Below, one piece after another: positions 6,016-13,848 of a DNA stretch of 30,975 nt. The position numbers and the translations under genes were made by a program. Origin of the DNA: a virus; IMG/VR virus record IMGVR_UViG_3300020474_000065, positions 1-30,975 of that record; one strand, written 5' to 3'. The notes below the pieces were generated by a model. The model did no database searches. It was not told where the DNA came from and saw only the letters and a list, made by a program, of their open reading frames with translations. Numbering within the stretch: position 1 is the first letter of the stretch; the number at the start of each line of letters is the position of its first letter.

Positions 6016-8508
6016 ATGGCTGACAATAAAAGTTTTTATAGAAGAGCTGTAGATTATTTACAGAGACCACCACAAAGAACAGAATTAAAAAGAGGACCAC
6101 TTGACAAATACGAACAAGTACAAGGTTCTGTATGGGGTTACAACACTCAATCTGGTTATTTTCCAGATAAGCTTATTGAAGAAATGGGAGATGGATTAGG
6201 AAACTCTGCAGTAGTATCTTGTTTAAATGTTTTATCAACATCTTTTGCAGAACCACAATTAAAAGTTTACAAAAAAAACGAACAAGGTAAATTAGAACAA
6301 ACTTCTCATCCTTTAGAAATATTATTACAAAGGCCAAATGAGTTTATATCTGGTTCAATTCTTTCACACTATATAATCACTTCTTTATCAGCACACGGTG
6401 ATGCTTTTTTAATGAAAGTTAAAGATGGTCAAAATAATGTAGTTCAATTAGTACCTCTTATGCCTAGTTATGTAAAAGTAAGAGGAAATAGTAGAGAACT
6501 TATTACACATTATGAATATCACGCAGTTCAAAAAGGAGCTGACTTTATAGAAATACCAAGAGAAAATGTAGTACACATTAGACAAGGTATGGACCCAGAC
6601 GACCACAGAAGAGGATTTTCACCACTTCGCTCAGTTATGAGAGAATTGGCTGGAGACGAAGCGGCAGGACAATTTGCTGTTGCTTTGCTACACAATATGG
6701 CTGTACCCGGAGTTATCTTAAGTCCAAAAGATGATTCTATGGGTGGGCCTACAAGAGAAGAAGCAGAGGGAATAGCACAATCTTTTAAATCTAAATTTGC
6801 TGGAGCAAATAGAGGAGCACCTATGATTATGACAGGTGCAATGGATGTAGATGTTGTTTCCTTTACACCGGAACAATTAAACTTAACTGCTTTAAGAAGA
6901 CTTCCGGAAGAAAGAGTTTCTGCTGTTTTAGGTGTCCCAGCCATTTTAGCTGGTCTTGGAGCTGGTTTAGATGCAGCAACATACAACAACACTAGAGAAT
7001 TAAGAGAGTTTTTTACTGAACAAAAAATGATACCTTTATGGTCATCAGTTGCAGATGAATTAACACATCAACTTTTACATAAAGATTTTGAAAGTGACGA
7101 TTACAATTATTTTTGTGCTTACGACCTAGACCAAGTAAGAGCATTATCAGAAGACAAGAAAGAACAAGTCCTAACAATGAATTCCGGCGTACAGGGAGGT
7201 TTTGTTTCTATATCAGAAGCAAGACAAGCATTAGGTTTAGAGGTTGATGAATCTCACGAGATTTATCTTAGACCTTTGAATATGATAGCTGTGCCAGAAG
7301 GAGAGACTGGGATTATGAACTCTATTGAAGAGGAGCCCGCCCCTGTGGCACAGCAGTCATCAGAAGAAGATGACGATGAAAAGGCAACTTTGAATACTAC
7401 TAGATTTCAACCAGAGGTTAGAAGAAGCAAAAGAAGAATAGGCAAAAGGAAGTCTGTTATAATTGATACAAGTATGGAATTTAAAGCTTCTGAACAAAAT
7501 AATATAGAACTATCTGCTGAAGAAGAAAAAGCAGCTATTTCTGCTAAAGTTAAAAAAGCATTACAAAAGAAAGTTAAAGACCACAATGCAGGAAGTTCAA
7601 AATATAAAGTCACTTATGGAAAATTGGCAACTATATTCAGACGAGGTGTTGGAGCTTATAGAACAAACCCAGCTTCAGTTCGAGGCAATGTCGCATCAGC
7701 TACTCAGTGGGGATTAGCCCGTGTCAATGCTTGGTTAAAAGGCCTTAAAGGTTCTTTTCCAAGAAAACCATTTGATTTAGATTTATTACCTGCAGGACAT
7801 CCTCAAAAGAAAAAACCAAAGAAGTCAAAAGCATCTTCAGTTAAAGTTGGAGATACAGTTTCTTGGTCAATTAATAAAGACCCAGACCCACCATCAACAG
7901 TTCACGGTGTAGTTACTTCTATAAATAGTGAAAAGAAAGAAGCAACTATGTCTGTTTGGGCAATTATGGAAAATGGTGACCATAAGAAAACAGATAGAAA
8001 AGTTACAATGCCTTTTGGTAAACTATCAAAGATTAAAGATTTTAGAAAAGAAGCTAAAGCTAAAAAAGATAAACCAACTAACTTTCCTTCTTCCGGTGAT
8101 AATCAAAAACTTAGCTTAAGCAACTCTAAGTTCAAACAGTTTCCAGATAAAAGATATGTAGATAATTTGAAAGAAAATTATCCAAGCATTTGGAGAAGAG
8201 CGGGTACCGGTGGTAATCCTCCTACTTCGTTTACTGGAAATGATGCCTACAGAAACTGGACGAAATATAAAGCTGGAGACAGAAGTACTTCTGTTTTATC
8301 TTGGGTTAAAAGAAGAGAAAGCTTTATGGCTCGTCATCAAGGAAATACTAGACTAAACGGAATAATCGCAGTTATGAAATGGGGCGGTGTGACTAAGTCT
8401 GGAGTTAGTACTATGAAGAAAATAGTTAATGAGCAAAAAAAGAAAGAAGATGCTCGTAAAAAAAAGGCTAACGAAATCTTGTCTCACAAGGACGATTTGA
8501 CAAGTTAA
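6016..8508 (+). CDS. Portal protein with long C-terminal extension
   Basis: 830 aa, about twice the usual portal length. Residues 1 to about 430 match an HK97-type portal: S-A-H-G-D-A-F-L, the Q-G-M-D-P-D-D-H-R-R-G-F-S-P-L segment, A-V-P-G-V-I-L-S, and R-R-L-P-E-E-R-V-S-A-V-L-G-V-P. The rest holds three further parts. (a) About 528-578, with F-R-R-G-V-G-A-Y and W-G-L-A-R-V-N-A-W-L, is a helical segment of a type I associate with other phage structural proteins. (b) About 608-675, starting V-K-V-G-D-T-V-S-W, looks like a small SH3/Tudor-like beta barrel. (c) About 711-808, with Y-P-S-I-W, A-Y-R-N-W-T, W-V-K-R-R-E and V-M-K-W-G, resembles another phage add-on domain. Lys-rich linkers separate them. 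The portal forms the dodecameric ring at the packaging vertex. The function of the extension is unknown. Confidence 0.9.
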   Translation: MADNKSFYRRAVDYLQRPPQRTELKRGPLDKYEQVQGSVWGYNTQSGYFPDKLIEEMGDGLGNSAVVSCLNVLSTSFAEPQLKVYKKNEQGKLEQTSHPLEILLQRPNEFISGSILSHYIITSLSAHGDAFLMKVKDGQNNVVQLVPLMPSYVKVRGNSRELITHYEYHAVQKGADFIEIPRENVVHIRQGMDPDDHRRGFSPLRSVMRELAGDEAAGQFAVALLHNMAVPGVILSPKDDSMGGPTREEAEGIAQSFKSKFAGANRGAPMIMTGAMDVDVVSFTPEQLNLTALRRLPEERVSAVLGVPAILAGLGAGLDAATYNNTRELREFFTEQKMIPLWSSVADELTHQLLHKDFESDDYNYFCAYDLDQVRALSEDKKEQVLTMNSGVQGGFVSISEARQALGLEVDESHEIYLRPLNMIAVPEGETGIMNSIEEEPAPVAQQSSEEDDDEKATLNTTRFQPEVRRSKRRIGKRKSVIIDTSMEFKASEQNNIELSAEEEKAAISAKVKKALQKKVKDHNAGSSKYKVTYGKLATIFRRGVGAYRTNPASVRGNVASATQWGLARVNAWLKGLKGSFPRKPFDLDLLPAGHPQKKKPKKSKASSVKVGDTVSWSINKDPDPPSTVHGVVTSINSEKKEATMSVWAIMENGDHKKTDRKVTMPFGKLSKIKDFRKEAKAKKDKPTNFPSSGDNQKLSLSNSKFKQFPDKRYVDNLKENYPSIWRRAGTGGNPPTSFTGNDAYRNWTKYKAGDRSTSVLSWVKRRESFMARHQGNTRLNGIIAVMKWGGVTKSGVSTMKKIVNEQKKKEDARKKKANEILSHKDDLTS

Positions 8509-8545
8509 AATAGTTAATAGTATCGAAAGGTATAAGAGTAGGTAG

Positions 8546-9856
8546 ATGAAAGATAAATTTAATAAGTCTATTGAGTTTAAAACAATAGATGAAGAAAAAG
8601 GACAAGTTGAGGCAGTTTTCTCTGTTTACAACACACTAGACACAGACGGCGATGTTGTAGTTCCCGGAGCAATTAAATCCGGTTTTAAAGACAATCAAGT
8701 TCCAATGGTTTTCGCACACAAATGGGACCAACCAATTGGAAAAGGTACAATTGAAACAGACGACAACAAAGCTACATTTAAAGGTACATTTTTTATGGGC
8801 ACTGAAGCCGGTAAAGAAGCATACAATCTTGCAAAAGAAATGGGCGATTTACAAGAATGGTCTTTTGGTTTTAGAATCAATGATTATGAAGTAGCACCAT
8901 TTGCTAAAGATGGACAAGACGAAGTTGATGTTAGATATCTTAAAGAATTAGAAGTGTTTGAAGTTTCACCAGTACTAGTTGGTGCAAATAGAGAAACCTA
9001 CACATTAGCAATTAAATCTGGAGAAGATTCAATTTACGAATCAAACTCAAACGAAAAAGCAGCCAATGATGAAGACATCTTTGATAATGAAGAAGATGCT
9101 AAAAAAAGAGCAGAACAATTAGGTTGTGCAGGATTTCATACTCACGAAGTCGATGGCAAAGAAGTATTTATGCCTTGTTCTTCTCACGAAGTTTATGAAG
9201 ATACAATTGCTAAACAAGAAAAAGATTTATCTGAAGATGATAAAAAAGAAAAGTCTTGCGATTATGGCGAGACAGGTAAGTGCGCTAAAGAAGGCGAAAA
9301 ATCATCTGAGGAAGACATAAAAGTTTCAGAAGAAGAAAATTCCAGCTTGCAAGGAGTAACTTTTTCAGAAGAGGTGAAGGATGTGCTTGCTGCATTGGAT
9401 AGCCTTATAGTACGTGCAAAAGCAATCGCTATATTGCGCGAAAAAGATGGAAGGACATTATCGGTGAAAGCTAGTTCTGCTCTAAGAGCAGTACAAGATG
9501 ACCTTAATGATGCGTGGAACGAAATTGATACAATTATCGATGAAAATATAGAAATTCCAGATGCTGAAGCTGACGCTGAAGTTGAAACTGCTGTTGAAGA
9601 AGTTGCAACTGAGGAAGTTACAGAAGAAGCTATATCTGATGAAGTTTCAGAAGAGGTTTCAGAAGAAACATCAGAAGAAGCTGAAACAGAAGTTGAAATC
9701 GAAGTTTCAGAAGAAATTGTAGAAAACGCTGAAGAAGATGATGAAGAAGACGTTGAACTAGAAGTAGTTGACGAAGAATTTGAAGCATTATTTACTGAAG
9801 CACAGCAAACGCTCACAGAGGCCACTTTACTCGAATTAGACGACGAAGAAGTATAA
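8546..9856 (+). CDS. HK97-type prohead protease with acidic scaffold-like C-terminus
   Basis: 436 aa. Residues 1 to about 155 are a Ser protease of the HK97 prohead family (S78): catalytic His58 in F-A-H-K-W, Ser106 in E-W-S-F-G-F, and the conserved L-E-V-F-E-V-S-P-V-L-V-G-A-N. Residues about 170-215 form a Cys/His module, G-C-A-G-F-H-T-H ... M-P-C-S-S-H, seen as an add-on in other phage proteins. From about 275 on there is a helical and then extremely acidic tail (runs of E-E-V-S-E-E). No separate scaffolding gene lies between portal and capsid, so the tail may act as a fused scaffold that is cut away on maturation. That is inference. The spacing of the ribosome-binding site is loose (AGTAGG near 8537). 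Confidence 0.9.
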   Translation: MKDKFNKSIEFKTIDEEKGQVEAVFSVYNTLDTDGDVVVPGAIKSGFKDNQVPMVFAHKWDQPIGKGTIETDDNKATFKGTFFMGTEAGKEAYNLAKEMGDLQEWSFGFRINDYEVAPFAKDGQDEVDVRYLKELEVFEVSPVLVGANRETYTLAIKSGEDSIYESNSNEKAANDEDIFDNEEDAKKRAEQLGCAGFHTHEVDGKEVFMPCSSHEVYEDTIAKQEKDLSEDDKKEKSCDYGETGKCAKEGEKSSEEDIKVSEEENSSLQGVTFSEEVKDVLAALDSLIVRAKAIAILREKDGRTLSVKASSALRAVQDDLNDAWNEIDTIIDENIEIPDAEADAEVETAVEEVATEEVTEEAISDEVSEEVSEETSEEAETEVEIEVSEEIVENAEEDDEEDVELEVVDEEFEALFTEAQQTLTEATLLELDDEEV

Positions 9857-9880
9857 GCAATTTATTTGGAGAATTTTATA

Positions 9881-11113
9881 ATGTCAAATTATAACGAAAC
9901 ACTTCAAAAAAAGAGGGCTGAGTTAAAAGAAGTCTTTGATAATCCAGCAGAAGACGGTAAGTATTCCGCTGAGCAAAAAAATGCTATCAATGGACTTAAT
10001 ACTGAGCTTGCTGAGTTAGTAGACCAAGCAAATACAGCAAAAGCCAAAGCTAAAAACGAAAAAGCTATGGAAGAAGCAGTTTTTGCAGCTGAAGAAACAG
10101 ATAGTGCACCTAAAACAATTGGTGAATCATTTGTTAACACTGATGCTTACAAAGGATATCAAGAATCCGGAAGTAAAGGTCTTGACTCAACAGTTAAGTT
10201 CTCACCAATGGGCTATAAAGCTACATTAGGTGCAGGTTTATCTCAGAACTTCCCTCCAGAAGTGTTAAGACAACCGGGAATCTTAGAGTCCGCTCTTAGA
10301 GACCCAGACGCAGTGATTGGTCTTTTTGACCAAATCGAAACTGACCAAAACTCCTTTGCATATATGGAAGAAACAACATTCACAAACGCTGCTGCAGAAG
10401 CAGCTGAAGAGGCAACAACTGCTGAAGCTACATTAGACTTCACAGAAAAAACAGCATCAATTAGAAAAATTGGTGTTTTCTTGCCAGTGACTGAAGAACT
10501 TCTTGCAGATGTAAACGGAATTCAAGGTTATGTGAACTCAAGACTTGGAACAATGATGAAGCTAAGACTTGACGGACAAATTATGGATGGTAATGGTAGT
10601 GCTCCTAACTTAGGCGGATTATTAAACACATCTGGAATTAACTCATTTGCATATGGGTCATATTCCGGTGAACTCGCTAGATTAGGACAAATCTATCAAG
10701 CTATTACAGAAATTAGAAAAGATGCATTTGTAGAACCAGATGCAATAATTATGCACCCATCAGATTGGTACGACATCGTAACATCAGTTACTGATATCGC
10801 TACTACTACATCTGGTGCTGCTTCCAAGAACCCATTATTTATGGTTGCTGGTGGCTTTGGTGCAGATGTAGCCCCAAGACTTTGGGGTCTTCCAGTCGTT
10901 ACAACTTCTGCAGTTAATGCAGGAACACAAATGGTTGGTAGATTTGGTGGCGGCGAAGCTGCTCATCTTGTGATGCGACAAGGAATTGACCTTGCTGTAT
11001 CTGACTCACATAGTGACTTTTTCCTTAAAGGAAAATTAGCTATTAGAGCAACAATGAGAGTAGGTCTCGTAGTCTATAGACCAACTGCATTCTGTAAACT
11101 AACACAGATGTAA
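9881..11113 (+). CDS. Major capsid protein (HK97 fold)
   Basis: 410 aa from ATG 9881, with TTGGAGA (9866-9872) as its ribosome-binding site. An in-frame TTG at 9866 is part of that site and is not used here as the start. Residues 1 to about 75 form a charged helical segment like the HK97 delta domain, normally removed by the prohead protease. From about 85 on the sequence follows HK97 major capsid proteins: F-P-P-E-V-L-R-Q-P-G-I-L, I-R-K-I-G-V-F-L-P-V-T-E-E-L-L, a G-N-G-S glycine loop, I-I-M-H-P-S-D-W-Y, G-L-P-V-V-T-T, and a C-terminal R-A-T-M-R-V-G. It is placed directly after the protease, as usual, and is followed by two hairpins. Confidence 0.93.
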   Translation: MSNYNETLQKKRAELKEVFDNPAEDGKYSAEQKNAINGLNTELAELVDQANTAKAKAKNEKAMEEAVFAAEETDSAPKTIGESFVNTDAYKGYQESGSKGLDSTVKFSPMGYKATLGAGLSQNFPPEVLRQPGILESALRDPDAVIGLFDQIETDQNSFAYMEETTFTNAAAEAAEEATTAEATLDFTEKTASIRKIGVFLPVTEELLADVNGIQGYVNSRLGTMMKLRLDGQIMDGNGSAPNLGGLLNTSGINSFAYGSYSGELARLGQIYQAITEIRKDAFVEPDAIIMHPSDWYDIVTSVTDIATTTSGAASKNPLFMVAGGFGADVAPRLWGLPVVTTSAVNAGTQMVGRFGGGEAAHLVMRQGIDLAVSDSHSDFFLKGKLAIRATMRVGLVVYRPTAFCKLTQM

Positions 11114-11116
11114 TAA

Positions 11117-11164
11117 CATTTGTTTTAATAACAAATAGTAATGGGGGATTAAGTTCCCCCATTA
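11117..11164 (+). other. Two tandem hairpins after the capsid gene
   Basis: ATTTGTT/AACAAAT (11117-11123/11129-11135), then an 11-pair stem from 11137-11147 (GTAATGGGGGA) to 11154-11164 with a six-base loop. No T-run follows on the plus strand, so it is not a standard terminator. It may protect the 3' end of the capsid mRNA or reduce expression of the genes behind it. Confidence 0.6.
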
Positions 11165-11190
11165 CAAATAATAAAAAGGAAAAATTTTAA

Positions 11191-11430
11191 ATGAGTGAAT
11201 TTGTAAAAGTAGAGAAAGACATCTGGAAGCTTAAAGATGGTTCTTTATGGGAAGGCAATGTAAATGAATGCCCAGAAGGTAACCCAGATAATATTGCCCA
11301 CGCCGGTAAGGAGTATCAAGAAGATTATTTGAAACTTCACGGTTGGGGTAAGAAAAAAGCTGCTCCTAAAAAAGCTGCAGCTAAAAAAGCTCCAGAAACC
11401 AAAGCACAAAAACCAGCTGAAGACAAGTAG
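11191..11430 (+). CDS. Small protein with Lys/Ala-rich H1-like tail
   Basis: 79 aa. Residues 1 to about 52 are a compact domain (D-I-W-K-L-K-D-G-S-L-W-E-G, then H-A-G-K-E-Y-Q). Residues about 53-79 form a tail of K-K-A-A-P-K-K-A-A-A-K-K-A-P repeats, like the tails of histone H1 or bacterial HU-tail proteins. AAGGA lies about 11 bases before the ATG. It sits directly behind the capsid gene. A role as a capsid-associated or DNA-contacting protein is possible but not shown. Confidence 0.7.
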   Translation: MSEFVKVEKDIWKLKDGSLWEGNVNECPEGNPDNIAHAGKEYQEDYLKLHGWGKKKAAPKKAAAKKAPETKAQKPAEDK

Positions 11431-11440
11431 GTCATAACCA

Positions 11441-12127
11441 ATGGCACTAAGTTCGGTTTCAGATGTAAAAAGTGTTATTGGTGTTGATATGTCATCAACC
11501 GACGAAACGGCAGTAACTAATATATTTATACCCGCAGCAGATGCTGCAATAAAAAATTATGTTGGTTATGAATTAGAATACAACGCCTCAATTGTAGATA
11601 CTTTTGATGGCAACAGCCAAGAAGAACTTTATACTAGTGTAGCCCCTATTGTTTCAGTAACATCAGTTGTTGAAGATGCTGTAACACTTACTGAGGGAAA
11701 TCAAGAACATTATGTTGTTTATAAATCTCAAGGTAAGATTAGAAAAACAGGTATGAAACAATTTTCAAGTATAAGATTGCAAAATATAGTTGTAACTTAT
11801 AAAGCAGGATATTCAGATTCAGAAGGAACTGCTGAAGACATACCTAAAGATATAAAAGTTATTAGTGCTAGAGCTGCAGGAAAATTATTTATAGCAGCTG
11901 CTTCTTTAGGTTCTCAACAAAGCACAGGAGACGTATCAACTCACGCTGCAGATAAAACAGCAGATTCACAATTTCAATTAGTTAAAAATGAAAGATTAGG
12001 CGATTATTCAGCTACTTATGAATCAGTAGTTGATTTAATGGACCAAGAATTTCTTACAAATCAAGATAAATCAGTTTTAAGTAAATATAAAAGACAGTAC
12101 TTCACATCGGCATCAATTCTCGACTAG
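11441..12127 (+). CDS. Head-tail connector (HK97 gp6-like)
   Basis: 228 aa. The N-terminal half looks like the adaptor family that docks under the portal: V-S-D-V-K-S-V-I-G-V at the start, F-I-P-A-A-D-A-A-I-K-N-Y-V-G, a beta region, and V-V-T-Y-K-A-G-Y before D-I-P-K-D-I-K-V-I-S-A-R-A-A. The last third is longer than in HK97 gp6. Position after the capsid agrees. The assignment rests on pattern and synteny. Confidence 0.75.
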   Translation: MALSSVSDVKSVIGVDMSSTDETAVTNIFIPAADAAIKNYVGYELEYNASIVDTFDGNSQEELYTSVAPIVSVTSVVEDAVTLTEGNQEHYVVYKSQGKIRKTGMKQFSSIRLQNIVVTYKAGYSDSEGTAEDIPKDIKVISARAAGKLFIAAASLGSQQSTGDVSTHAADKTADSQFQLVKNERLGDYSATYESVVDLMDQEFLTNQDKSVLSKYKRQYFTSASILD

Positions 12128-12137
12128 AATATAAAAT

Positions 12138-12344
12138 ATGGATATAGAATTTAATAAAGCACAAAGAAAAGCTTTCTTGATGGGTATAGACTTTCCAGTC
12201 TTTGCAGAAGCTGTTATTGAACAAATGAACAGTTTAAGAATGCAAAAAGTTAACTTAGTTCAAGATATGGACAATGTAGTTAACGCTTATATGGCTGTTT
12301 GTAAAAAATACCCTATAAAAGAAAAGAAGTCAAAGAAAAAATAA
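12138..12344 (+). CDS. Unknown small helical protein (68 aa)
   Basis: 68 aa, mostly helical with a Lys-rich C-terminus (K-E-K-K-S-K-K-K). No ribosome-binding site is visible before its ATG. It lies between the connector and the FmdB-like gene with gaps of 10 and 3 bases, which supports it being real. No family recognised. Confidence 0.65.
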   Translation: MDIEFNKAQRKAFLMGIDFPVFAEAVIEQMNSLRMQKVNLVQDMDNVVNAYMAVCKKYPIKEKKSKKK

Positions 12345-12347
12345 ATT

Positions 12348-12587
12348 GTGGCTAGATATGACTACAAGTGTTCTAAATGTGAACATAAGTTTGAAGTAAC
12401 GCACTCTATACACGAAGACCCAAAGATTAAATGTGAAAAATGTAAAGCATTATCTATTAGACAAATACCTACTAGGGTTAATTTATATGGAACTGTTGGT
12501 GTTGATTGGAATACTGACCCTTCTAAAGTTTCTCAATCAATGAGAGATAAAGCTAAAAAAGCAGCTAAACGTAAGCAATCTTTTTAA
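12348..12587 (+). CDS. FmdB-like zinc-ribbon protein
   Basis: 79 aa from GTG 12348. The N-terminus Y-D-Y-K-C-S-K-C-E-H-K-F-E, with C8-x2-C11 and C29-x2-C32, is the FmdB/CxxC zinc-ribbon pattern that phages often carry among head-tail genes. The rest is basic. The start has no clear ribosome-binding site. Its 3' end overlaps the convergent minus-strand gene by 23 bases (12565-12587). Confidence 0.8.
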   Translation: MARYDYKCSKCEHKFEVTHSIHEDPKIKCEKCKALSIRQIPTRVNLYGTVGVDWNTDPSKVSQSMRDKAKKAAKRKQSF

Positions 12588-12870
12588 TAGAATATAAAGT
12601 ATATTTTAGAGTAATTTCTTCGCCTTGTTTTATATCTTTTAAAAAATATAAATATTTAAATCTTTGAATATCAACTAATTTTGCATTAGGTTCTTCACTA
12701 TGATTAATAAATCCACCAAGAGGAGTTCTATACAATTGATTAGTTACTGCATCCGTAATATGAGTTATTCCTGCACAAACACCTTTTTCAATATTCTTTA
12801 CAGCAAACAATCCATATCCTTCTATGTTTGATTCTTTTACACTTAAGTAATCGGGTAACGGTCTATACAT
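12565..12870 (-). CDS. Minimal SET-domain protein (putative protein lysine methyltransferase)
   Basis: 101 aa. Three SET signatures appear in the right order: G-Y-G-L-F-A (18-23, with the cofactor-binding G-x-G), F-I-N-H-S-E-E-P-N (54-62, the N-H-S-x-x-P-N core), and G-E-E-I-T-L-K-Y (83-90, with Tyr90 at the expected catalytic Tyr). SET enzymes move a methyl group from S-adenosylmethionine to lysine side chains of proteins. Length is below the usual 120-130 residues and the insert between motifs I and II is short, as in the small algal-virus enzyme vSET. It is last in a five-gene minus-strand group that includes the lysin, so it may be made late. The substrate is unknown. Confidence 0.8.
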   Translation of the reverse strand: MYRPLPDYLSVKESNIEGYGLFAVKNIEKGVCAGITHITDAVTNQLYRTPLGGFINHSEEPNAKLVDIQRFKYLYFLKDIKQGEEITLKYTLYSIKKIAYV

Positions 12871-13064
12871 TAGTTAGGCTGTTTCCAACCTCTTATTCTT
12901 CCTTGTTTTGCAGGAGCGTGTAAAAAACATTTATCTGCAGGATTGTATTTACTTAATGTAGTTTTACAATCTTCTGTACTGCACAATCTATTATTTTCAT
13001 ATTCTTTAGTTTTTCTAGAAGCATCATATTTACTTCTACCTGTTACATATACTGAATTACTCAT
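12870..13064 (-). CDS. Small Cys/His protein (64 aa)
   Basis: 64 aa. C28-x4-C33 and C46-x2-H49 flank T-T-L-S-K-Y-N-P-A-D. The pattern C-x4-C-x-T-x-L-S-x-Y-N ... C-x2-H is one I associate with small zinc-binding proteins and regulators of actinobacteria and their phages. It ends next to the SET gene start (shared base at 12870) and begins eight bases inside the preceding gene. A DNA-binding role is possible. Confidence 0.65.
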   Translation of the reverse strand: MSNSVYVTGRSKYDASRKTKEYENNRLCSTEDCKTTLSKYNPADKCFLHAPAKQGRIRGWKQPN

Positions 13065-13257
13065 TTTCTTCTCTTTTCTTCAATGCTTCTAATTGTTCAT
13101 CAGACATAAACCACTCAGCAGGAAAAGAATGATTTTTTTGTTCTATTTCCCATTCTTTTGTGTCTGCATAATAATCTAAGCGAATACATATCCAATCTGC
13201 TATTTTGCCAATAACTTTACTTGTGCTTCGAGCCACTCCCATTAAAAATATTTCCAT
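13057..13257 (-). CDS. Unknown small protein (66 aa)
   Basis: 66 aa, ATG at 13257 sharing bases with the lysin stop (TAATG on the minus strand), so probably coupled to it. It contains W-I-C-I-R-L-D-Y-Y-A-D-T-K-E-W-E-I-E and a charged C-terminus. An internal Met at residue 6 is a possible alternative start. No family recognised. Confidence 0.6.
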   Translation of the reverse strand: MEIFLMGVARSTSKVIGKIADWICIRLDYYADTKEWEIEQKNHSFPAEWFMSDEQLEALKKREENE

Positions 13258-13796
13258 TATTCATTTCTCCATTTCTTATTCCATTTATCTACATCTTCCC
13301 AACACCACTTACTAGAGTTCCAATCTCTCCACTGTGTTCTTTTATAGATATCTTCTGCAAGAATACTTGCAAATAGTATGTTGTAATAAGGCGTATATTG
13401 AACTTGTGTTTGTTCAAATCCAATATCGTGAGGATAAGTTTTATTTTCTAAATAAGGCCTACCCCAACGCATAATTACCCATTCATCCCACATCGGCAAA
13501 TCGTAGCTTTCTGCTACCCAATTCCAAGTCCAAGATACAAATTGCATAACACCTGTATCACCATTGTCTAATCTATGAGCAGTAGATTTACCTCTTGATT
13601 CACACCAACCAATTCTTACTGCTGTATCTATATTTTCATAATCAAAAAATTCAACATACAAGTGTGAATATTGCAACATTTTATAAGGTACATTTTGTTG
13701 ACATTCAATATATTGATTTATTTGTTGATTTTCTGATAGATTAGGCGCATCTGGCGTACCAAATGTTGCCAAAAAAAGCATACAACTAGCTATCAT
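13257..13796 (-). CDS. Secreted lytic-transglycosylase-like lysin
   Basis: 179 aa. The N-terminus is hydrophobic (M-I-A-S-C-M-L-F-L-A-T-F-G), as in a short signal sequence, but without the usual leading Lys/Arg. The domain at about 55-110 shows W-C-E-S-R-G (64-69, candidate catalytic Glu66) and N-G-D-T-G-V-M-Q-F (78-86), the core of the soluble lytic transglycosylase/Rpf fold that cuts peptidoglycan. The rest is very rich in Trp and Tyr. The start is uncertain: a seven-codon ORF begins at 13809 in another frame and overlaps this ATG. It is driven by the minus-strand promoter at 13817-13845. No holin was recognised beside it. Confidence 0.75.
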   Translation of the reverse strand: MIASCMLFLATFGTPDAPNLSENQQINQYIECQQNVPYKMLQYSHLYVEFFDYENIDTAVRIGWCESRGKSTAHRLDNGDTGVMQFVSWTWNWVAESYDLPMWDEWVIMRWGRPYLENKTYPHDIGFEQTQVQYTPYYNILFASILAEDIYKRTQWRDWNSSKWCWEDVDKWNKKWRNE

Positions 13797-13816
13797 TATT
13801 TTCTTTCATAACATTT

Positions 13817-13845
13817 ATAATGCCATAAAATTAGCTAAAAGTCAA
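13817..13845 (-). promoter_or_regulatory. Promoter of the lysin/SET group
   Basis: On the minus strand: TTGACT (13845-13840), a 17-base spacer ending in TATGG, then CATTAT (13822-13817). It is the same class as the promoters at 142 and 2085. It lies just downstream of the stop of the gene ending at 13849, so that gene forms a separate first unit. Confidence 0.8.
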
Positions 13846-13848
13846 GAA

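Noticed and set aside
6528-6992. Minus-strand ORF of 154 codons inside the portal gene
   Set aside because: It lies wholly within the conserved portal core on the other strand, with no promoter, ribosome-binding site or known domain.
9262-9825. Minus-strand ORF of 187 codons, Ser/Thr-rich
   Set aside because: It is antisense to the acidic tail of the protease gene; its Ser/Thr/Ala richness is the mirror of GAA/GAC codons. It has no ribosome-binding site.
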